A stretch of DNA of 5,930 nucleotides from an uncultured bacterium (GTDB lineage Bacteria > Bacillota > Clostridia > Lachnospirales > Lachnospiraceae), in the NCBI GenBank assembly GCA_937916345.1, contig CALFUE010000097.1, positions 1-5,930 of the forward strand, in the 5' to 3' direction. A program made the translations under genes and the position numbers. The notes under the pieces were generated by a model. The model was not told the origin of the DNA, made no database searches, and was given only the letters and a program-made list of their open reading frames with translations. Shown one piece after another: positions 1 to 3,827 of this stretch. Every line of letters begins with the position of its first letter. Position 1 is the stretch's first letter.

Positions 1-117
1 GGTATTTTGCTCAATCCCTATAAAAAATTCACGGCAGAAAGAAGGGAGATGCTGCATTATCTCCCGGAGTTTCTTCTGCTGAATGATAGATTGCTGCTCG
101 TAATATTTTTTCTCCAT
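1..117 (-). CDS. Tyrosine recombinase/integrase, N-terminal fragment (runs off left edge)
   Basis: Reading the minus strand from an ATG at 117 gives 39 residues to the window edge with no stop: a charged, Gln-rich start, then LREIMQHLPSFCREFFIGIE. The pattern L-P-x-F-C-x-x-F-F-x-G-I-E resembles the start of the SAM-like DNA-binding domain of Lachnospiraceae tyrosine recombinases, which cut and rejoin DNA through a C-terminal catalytic tyrosine. All catalytic residues (R...HxxR...Y) lie outside the window, so the function rests on N-terminal resemblance recalled from memory. The start is uncertain. No Shine-Dalgarno sequence precedes the ATG, and the frame stays open back to a stop at 232-234, so a TTG at 166-168 could add 17 residues. 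The gene is divergent from the kinase gene. It may be a lone chromosomal recombinase and need not mark a mobile element. Confidence 0.5.
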   Translation of the reverse strand, partial: MEKKYYEQQSIIQQKKLREIMQHLPSFCREFFIGIEQNT

Positions 118-146
118 ATAATTTATGATAGGATATTTTTGTATTT

Positions 147-168
147 TTGCAAGGGAAATTTCTTGCAA
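147..168. promoter_or_regulatory. Inverted repeat in divergent intergenic region, possible operator
   Basis: TTGCAAG (147-153) and CTTGCAA (162-168) form a perfect 7-bp inverted repeat with an 8-nt spacer, and G-T and A-T pairs extend it inward. Each arm contains TTGCAA, itself a palindrome. The right arm coincides with the best -35 candidate for the kinase gene, and the left arm with a -35 candidate for the divergent recombinase gene. A dimeric regulator bound here could affect both genes. The repeat is seen directly; the operator role is inferred. Confidence 0.35.
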
Positions 169-191
169 GCGTACCTGAGTTGGAGTACAAT
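163..191 (+). promoter_or_regulatory. Probable sigma-A promoter of the CMP-kinase-like gene
   Basis: TTGCAA (163-168) and TACAAT (186-191) are separated by 17 bp and match the -35/-10 consensus at 4/6 and 5/6 positions. Transcription would start near 198, giving a leader of about 27 nt that contains the ribosome binding site AGAGGAG (211-217) at good spacing from the ATG at 225. Confidence 0.5.
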
Positions 192-224
192 CAAATGACA
201 AAGCTGTAGAAGAGGAGCCGGAAA

Positions 225-1085
225 ATGAATATCACATTGACAGGAAATCTTGGGAGCGGAAAGTCCAGCGTATGTACGGAGTTGTCCGCTCTTGGCTGGG
301 ATATCGTCTCCTCCGGAGACATATTCAGAGGCATCGCCAAGGAACGCGGTATATCCGTTGAGGAGCTGAATATCATAGCAAAGACCGACAAGAGCATTGA
401 CAAGAGCATTGATGAAAGAAGCGTACGCCTCGGGAGCGAGCTGGATCATACTGTATTTGATTCGAGACTCGCATGGCATTTCGTTGAAAAGAGCTACAAG
501 GTTTTTCTTTTGGTGGACACCTACGAGGCGGCCATCAGGGTTTTCTCGGGAGTCCAGAGGGACGCAGAGGAGTACGGCAGCCTGATTGACGCCCAGAAGG
601 GATTAAAACGCAGGGCTGACCTGGAGCGCACACGCTTTCAGGAGATATATGGCATAGATTATTATGACAGGGCAAACTTTGATCTGGTGATTGAGAGCAC
701 CTACGCGACGCCTGGGCAGATAGCACAGCAAATCGATGAGTGCGCCAGGGATTATGAGGCGGGAAACACAAAAAGCCGCCTTCTTATTAATACAAAGTGT
801 ATTTACCCTACTGTGCCCATCTCAGATATGACTGACGACGGGGATGTGGTCATCGGAGCCTGCGATGCAGGAAACTTCTGCCTTTCCGGACAGAAAAAAT
901 TATTTGAAAATATAAAAGCAGGGGATGTATTCCTTGAGACAGCGGGCCTGAAACGGGATATAGAGATAGATGCGCTTCCTGATGAGCAGATAGAGGAATA
1001 TGCTTCGGTTCTCGGCTTTGAATTCAAGGAACTGCCATCAAATGAAGTTCCTAAAGAAAACTATTTGATGAATATTTATATTTGA
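225..1085 (+). CDS. Cytidylate-kinase-like P-loop NTPase with extra C-terminal domain
   Basis: The 286-residue protein begins with the Walker A loop GNLGSGKS (residues 7-14). A segment SSGDIFRGIAKERGIS (29-44) follows, then a D-x-x-I-D-x-x-I-D helix (55-63) and FDSRLAW (78-84). This order matches the compact (archaeal-type) cytidylate kinase family, which transfers phosphate from ATP to CMP or dCMP. The basic stretch around 127-138 (LKRRADLERTRF) could form the lid. The kinase part ends near residue 180, so about 100 residues are left over. That tail contains YPTVPI (194-199) and GNFCLSGQKK (216-225), weakly like a degenerate ParB/sulfiredoxin-type domain. The true substrate is therefore uncertain, and a housekeeping CMP kinase is not assured. 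The start is supported by AGAGGAG at 211-217. The gene is divergent from the recombinase fragment and appears monocistronic. Confidence 0.75.
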   Translation: MNITLTGNLGSGKSSVCTELSALGWDIVSSGDIFRGIAKERGISVEELNIIAKTDKSIDKSIDERSVRLGSELDHTVFDSRLAWHFVEKSYKVFLLVDTYEAAIRVFSGVQRDAEEYGSLIDAQKGLKRRADLERTRFQEIYGIDYYDRANFDLVIESTYATPGQIAQQIDECARDYEAGNTKSRLLINTKCIYPTVPISDMTDDGDVVIGACDAGNFCLSGQKKLFENIKAGDVFLETAGLKRDIEIDALPDEQIEEYASVLGFEFKELPSNEVPKENYLMNIYI

Positions 1086-1092
1086 AGTAATT

Positions 1093-1121
1093 GTTTAGCG
1101 CTGTTAAACTGTTTCTATTTT
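1093..1121 (+). terminator. Weak candidate terminator after the kinase gene
   Basis: GTTTAG (1093-1098) can pair with TTAAAC (1104-1109), leaving a 5-nt loop and including one G-T pair. A T-rich run with interruptions follows at 1110-1121. The stem is AT-rich and the T-tract broken, so termination here would be inefficient. It is the only terminator-like structure close behind the kinase stop. The rest of the gap to the tRNA promoter has a small GC-rich hairpin (TTGCG/CGCAA, 1178-1192) without a T-tract. Confidence 0.25.
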
Positions 1122-1217
1122 AAGTATTATTTACAGCTGTTTACAGCCGAATGGCACTTGCAGCACACAATTGCGCATTGCGGTTTTCGCAAGGGGAGAA
1201 GGATCCTAAAAAAGTTC

Positions 1218-1246
1218 TTGACAACGTGTTTTAAATACGATAGTAT
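1218..1246 (+). promoter_or_regulatory. Strong sigma-A promoter of tRNA-Glu, possibly also of the rimP-infB operon
   Basis: A perfect TTGACA (1218-1223) is followed after 17 bp by TAGTAT (1241-1246, 4/6 to TATAAT). The predicted start is around 1252-1254, essentially the first base of the mature tRNA. No competing promoter is visible between the tRNA and rimP, so this may drive the whole downstream operon. Confidence 0.65.
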
Positions 1247-1253
1247 AGGGAAC

Positions 1254-1325
1254 GGTTCGTTGGTCAAGAGGTTAAGACGCCGCCCTCTCACGGCGGAAAC
1301 ACGGGTTCGAGTCCCGTACGAACTG
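1254..1325 (+). tRNA. tRNA-Glu (anticodon CUC)
   Basis: A 72-nt cloverleaf can be drawn. The acceptor GGTTCGT pairs with ACGAACT, with a G1-U72 pair that is usual in bacterial tRNA-Glu, and the discriminator is G1325. The D arm contains GGTCAAGAGGTTAAGAC. The anticodon stem CCGCC/GGCGG (1280-1284/1292-1296) encloses loop CTCTCAC with anticodon CTC at 1287-1289, reading GAG. The T arm ACGGG-TTCGAGT-CCCGT is canonical. CCA is not encoded (CTT follows), so the tRNA needs a CCA-adding enzyme. The identity follows from the anticodon and from the close match to the usual Firmicute tRNA-Glu body. Confidence 0.96.
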
Positions 1326-1349
1326 CTTCATATATTCTCTGAAAGTATG

Positions 1350-1379
1350 AAAGCTTCTACCTGGGTGTAGAAGCTTTTT
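1350..1379 (+). terminator. Intrinsic terminator/attenuator between tRNA-Glu and rimP
   Basis: AAGCTTCTAC (1351-1360) pairs perfectly with GTAGAAGCTT (1367-1376) around a 6-nt loop CTGGGT, and A1350-T1377 extends the stem. The T-run is only five (1375-1379) before GCATAG. It ends tRNA transcripts but lies 26 bp before the rimP start codon. The short, broken T-tract is the kind associated with NusA-stimulated termination, so it may act as an operon attenuator. Confidence 0.85.
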
Positions 1380-1405
1380 GCATAGTTTAGGTAAAGAGGT
1401 GAGAT

Positions 1406-1870
1406 ATGTCGAGACACAGCGACTATGAGAAAAGAACAGAGGAGTTGGCGAAGGAGCCTGCGAAAAAACTTGGGCTTACGATATACGATGTGGAATATGT
1501 GAAGGAAGGGACAGATATGTACCTAAGAATCTACATCGACAAGCCCGGGGGCGTTGATATAAACGACTGCGAAAGCCTGAGCGGGATAATGAATCCTGTT
1601 CTGGATGCGGAGGACTTCATCGATGAGGCATATATTTTTGAGGTTTCCTCCCCGGGTCTCGGCAGGACACTGAAGAAAGACAGGCACTTTTCGTATTCGA
1701 TAGGTGAGAAATGCGATGTAAAGCTATTTTCCCCCGAGGACAACAAAAAAGAATTCTCAGGGATTTTAAGAAGCTTTGACAGGGATACAGTGAAATTGAC
1801 CGTGGATGGCAGCGATATGAACCTTTCCAGAAAAAATATTGCAAACATAAGACTGAGTCTTGATATATAA
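1406..1870 (+). CDS. rimP: Ribosome maturation factor RimP
   Basis: The 154-residue product is typical in length for RimP, a cytoplasmic factor that binds the 30S subunit and helps its late assembly. The N-terminal domain contains LGLTIYDVEYVKEG (22-35) and LRIYIDKPGGVDINDCESLS (40-59). The family signature follows as FEVSSPGLGRTLKK (78-91). The C-terminal half (about 97-154) forms the SH3-like domain with GILRSFDRDTVKL (119-131). The start is supported by AAAGAGGTG at 1393-1401, just before the ATG. It is the first protein gene of the operon and follows the terminator by 26 bp. The nusA start is 14 bp downstream of its stop. The identification is secure from motif and context. Confidence 0.95.
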   Translation: MSRHSDYEKRTEELAKEPAKKLGLTIYDVEYVKEGTDMYLRIYIDKPGGVDINDCESLSGIMNPVLDAEDFIDEAYIFEVSSPGLGRTLKKDRHFSYSIGEKCDVKLFSPEDNKKEFSGILRSFDRDTVKLTVDGSDMNLSRKNIANIRLSLDI

Positions 1871-1884
1871 GAAAGGAATAGATC

Positions 1885-3282
1885 ATGAAAAATACAGAAT
1901 TGCTTGAAGCGCTTACAGTTCTCGAGCAGGAGAAGAACATCAGCAGGGATTCGATACTGGAGGCAATAGAGGTTTCTCTTCTGACAGCCTGCAGGAGTCA
2001 GTTCAAGAAGGCAGAAAAGGTCAAGGCCAGGATAAACAGGGACACCTGCGAATATCATGTCTATGTCACTAAAAAGGTGGTGATGGATGTCAAGGAGCCT
2101 GACAATGAGATACTGAAATCCGATGCCAAAAAGATTAACCCTGATGTGAAGGCAGGAGACGAGGTGGATATAGAGCTCGAATCCGTTGCATTCGGCCGTA
2201 TCGCCACGACCACGGCAAAGAATGTGATCCTTCAGAAGATCCGCGAGGAAGAGAAAAAGGTTCTCTTCAATGAATATTACAATAAGGAACGGGAAATTGT
2301 GACCGGCGTGGTACAGCGCTATATGGGCAATAATATCGCCATAAACCTCGGCAAGGTGGATGCCATCCTGATCGAGAAAGAGATGGTGCCGGGAGAGCAT
2401 TTTTCTCCGAATGACCGCATAAAGCTCTATGTGGTGGAAGTAAAGTCCACAAAAAAAGGTCCCAGGATCGTGGTTTCACGTACACACAAGGAACTTGTCA
2501 GAAAGCTTTTTGAGTCTGAGGTAACCGAAATTGCCCAGGGCATTGTAGAGATAAAGGGAATCGCCAGAGAAGCCGGAAGTCGTACGAAGATGGCTGTCTG
2601 GTCAAACGATCCCGATGTTGACGCTGTGGGAGCCTGCGTGGGTCAGAACGGATCGAGGGTTTCGGAAGTGGTTTCCGAACTCAGGGGTGAAAAGATAGAT
2701 ATAATCAACTGGAGCGATAACCCCGCTCTTCTAATAGAAAACGCCTTAAGTCCTTCAAAGGTAATTTCCGTTATCGCTGATGCCGAGGACAAGACCGCGA
2801 AGGTAGTGGTACCTGATTACCAGCTCTCCCTTGCCATAGGCAAGGAAGGCCAGAATGCAAGACTTGCCGCAAGGCTTACCGGCTACAAGATTGATATAAA
2901 ATCAGAGACTCAGGCGAAGGAGGCAGGCGATTTCCTCAATTACGAGCAGGATTACCAGGATGTGCCCGAGGAAGAACTGGAGCAGGCGACAGAAGAGGAA
3001 TATGGTTACACCGATGAGAACGGCGTATTCCACGAGGGTTTCTATGATGAGAACGGCGCCTTCCACGAGGGCTACTATGACGAGAACGCAACCTTCCATT
3101 ACGGATACTTTGATGAGAATAACGCCTTCCATGAGGGCTATTTCGATGAGGAAGGTTTGTTCCATTATGGAGTCATCGACGAGAACGGCGTGTTTGTCGC
3201 TGGCTACTATGATGAGGATTCTGTATTCCATGCAGGCTGGTTTGATGAGAATAACGCTTTCCATCCGGAGGATGAGGTTTGA
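1885..3282 (+). CDS. nusA: Transcription termination/antitermination factor NusA with repeat tail
   Basis: The 465-residue protein binds RNA polymerase and nascent RNA to control pausing, termination and antitermination. The N-terminal RNAP-binding domain covers about 1-130. The S1 domain spans about 137-200 (VTGVVQRYMGNNIAINLGKV, 139-158). KH1 has GACVGQNGSRV (249-259), with the GxxG loop G253-G256. KH2 has LAIGKEGQNARLAARLTGYK (316-335). The core ends near residue 345, where most Firmicute NusA proteins stop soon afterwards. Here an acidic linker (346-375) and eight 11-residue repeats (376-463) follow. The start has AAAGGA at 1872-1877, 7 nt from the ATG. Its last codons carry the ribosome binding site of ylxR, and its stop overlaps the ylxR TTG start, so the two are likely coupled in translation. 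The core identity is certain; the role of the tail is unknown. Confidence 0.97.
   Translation: MKNTELLEALTVLEQEKNISRDSILEAIEVSLLTACRSQFKKAEKVKARINRDTCEYHVYVTKKVVMDVKEPDNEILKSDAKKINPDVKAGDEVDIELESVAFGRIATTTAKNVILQKIREEEKKVLFNEYYNKEREIVTGVVQRYMGNNIAINLGKVDAILIEKEMVPGEHFSPNDRIKLYVVEVKSTKKGPRIVVSRTHKELVRKLFESEVTEIAQGIVEIKGIAREAGSRTKMAVWSNDPDVDAVGACVGQNGSRVSEVVSELRGEKIDIINWSDNPALLIENALSPSKVISVIADAEDKTAKVVVPDYQLSLAIGKEGQNARLAARLTGYKIDIKSETQAKEAGDFLNYEQDYQDVPEEELEQATEEEYGYTDENGVFHEGFYDENGAFHEGYYDENATFHYGYFDENNAFHEGYFDEEGLFHYGVIDENGVFVAGYYDEDSVFHAGWFDENNAFHPEDEV
3010..3273 (+). repeat. Eight tandem 33-bp units coding an 11-residue acidic/aromatic repeat in NusA
   Basis: From NusA codon 376 to 463 the sequence divides exactly into eight 33-bp units with consensus (Y/F)-D-E-N-G-x-F-H-x-G-(Y/F). 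Examples are YDENGAFHEGY, FDENNAFHEGY and YDEDSVFHAGW. Asp-2 and Glu-3 are in all eight, Phe-7 in all eight, His-8 in seven and Gly-10 in the first seven. The last unit ends FHPED, followed by EV and the stop. Units differ at many synonymous positions (GAT/GAC, TTC/TTT, GGC/GGT/GGA), so this is not a recent identical expansion. The antisense strand is open through this stretch as a side effect of codon use. Confidence 0.95.
3267..3271 (+). promoter_or_regulatory. Ribosome binding site that fixes the TTG start of ylxR
   Basis: GGAGG lies 7 nt before the TTG at 3279, within the last NusA codons (Pro-Glu-Asp). The ATG at 3300 is the only nearby alternative and has no purine-rich site at proper distance, so TTG is preferred. 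Confidence 0.75.
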
Positions 3283-3527
3283 CAGACAGACATATTCCGA
3301 TGCGCAGTTGCATTGGCTGCCACAGTGTCATGCCTAAGGAGGATCTCATCCGCATAGCGGTCTCTGATGGCAAAAATGTTGTCGATACATACAAAAAAAT
3401 GCCGGGGCGGGGCAGGTATATCTGCAATGATGCCACCTGTCTGGAGAAGGCAATAAAAAAGCACAGGCTAAGCATAACCGATGAACTGCTGATTGCGGCC
3501 TTAGAGGAATGCCATGGCAGAAAATAA
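3279..3527 (+). CDS. ylxR: YlxR/RnpM family RNA-binding protein (DUF448)
   Basis: The 82-residue protein has the family hallmarks IPMRSCIGCHSVMPKEDLIRI (6-26) and GRGRYIC (43-49), the latter the conserved GRG-aromatic motif. YlxR is a small RNA-binding protein. In B. subtilis its homologue (RnpM) is reported to bind RNase P RNA and modulate its activity, and other work ties it to gene expression control. Cysteines 11, 14, 49 and 54 form a CxxC...CxxxxC pattern that could bind a metal, though I cannot tell. The TTG start at 3279-3281 overlaps the nusA stop TGA (3280-3282). It is supported by GGAGG upstream and by the usual short N-terminal lead before the PxRxCxxC motif; starting at ATG 3300 would cut that lead off. 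The gene overlaps ylxQ by 14 bp. Confidence 0.92.
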   Translation: MTDRHIPMRSCIGCHSVMPKEDLIRIAVSDGKNVVDTYKKMPGRGRYICNDATCLEKAIKKHRLSITDELLIAALEECHGRK

Positions 3528-3825
3528 CGAAGCTTTCCACGCGCTGTCTTTGGCAGTCAGAGCGAGGGGCGCATACTATGGAGGCGGCAAGTGCGAGGAT
3601 AAGATAAAAAGCGGTAAGGCGAAGCTCTGTGTGATCGCCTGTGACGCATCTGATAATACGATAAAAAAATTTACCGATATGGCAGATTTCAGGGGGATAG
3701 ATATTTGCCGCGCTTTTACAAAGTGTGAGCTTGGGCGGTTATTTTCCAGGGAGGAGGTAAGCGTATGTGTGGTGACAGATGACAATTTATCACTGTTGCT
3801 GCGTGGTAAGCTTAGAAAGGAGTAA
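3514..3825 (+). CDS. ylxQ: YlxQ, L7Ae/L30e-family RNA-binding protein
   Basis: The 103-residue protein fits the L7Ae/L30e/S12e fold that binds kink-turn RNA. It shows LSLAVRARGAYYGGGKCEDK (11-30), then the hallmark IKSGKAKLCVIACDASDNTIKK (31-52), FTKCELGRLFSREEVSVCVV (68-87) and a basic end. Its exact role in the bacterial operon is not well defined; ribosome association and kink-turn binding are the family expectation. The ATG lies inside the end of ylxR (14-bp overlap). GAGG at 3504-3507 gives a ribosome binding site, so translation is probably coupled. The infB start follows the stop codon after 2 nt. Family and position agree, so the assignment is firm although the N-terminus is slightly longer than typical. 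Confidence 0.9.
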   Translation: MAENNEAFHALSLAVRARGAYYGGGKCEDKIKSGKAKLCVIACDASDNTIKKFTDMADFRGIDICRAFTKCELGRLFSREEVSVCVVTDDNLSLLLRGKLRKE

Positions 3826-3827
3826 GA

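Noticed and set aside
387..410. Exact 12-bp tandem duplication (GACAAGAGCATT twice) in the kinase gene
   Set aside because: It looks like a slippage insertion, but the encoded D-x-x-I-D-x-x-I-D spacing is normal for this kinase family at that position, so no extra residues need be explained.
1326..1351. TTCATA/TATGAA hairpin just after the tRNA as an antiterminator
   Set aside because: It overlaps the terminator by only one or two bases and could not compete with the 10-11 bp stem. No T-box sequence or other riboswitch core is present.
1158..1370. 70-codon plus-strand open frame across the tRNA
   Set aside because: It reads straight through the tRNA-Glu gene and into the terminator hairpin, has no ribosome binding site, and resembles no protein.
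1326..1405. Separate promoter for rimP
   Set aside because: TATATT at 1331-1336 resembles a -10 box, but no acceptable -35 lies 16-18 bp upstream (that stretch is the tRNA T arm), and nothing suitable follows the terminator.
1531..2400. 289-codon minus-strand open frame spanning rimP and nusA
   Set aside because: It runs antisense to two secure genes, has a hydrophobic, unpatterned sequence, and no start signal.
2902..3264. 120-codon minus-strand open frame opposite the NusA repeats
   Set aside because: It is a mirror of the repeated GATGAGAAC-type codons, which give no stops on the antisense strand. It has no ribosome binding site and no independent protein character.
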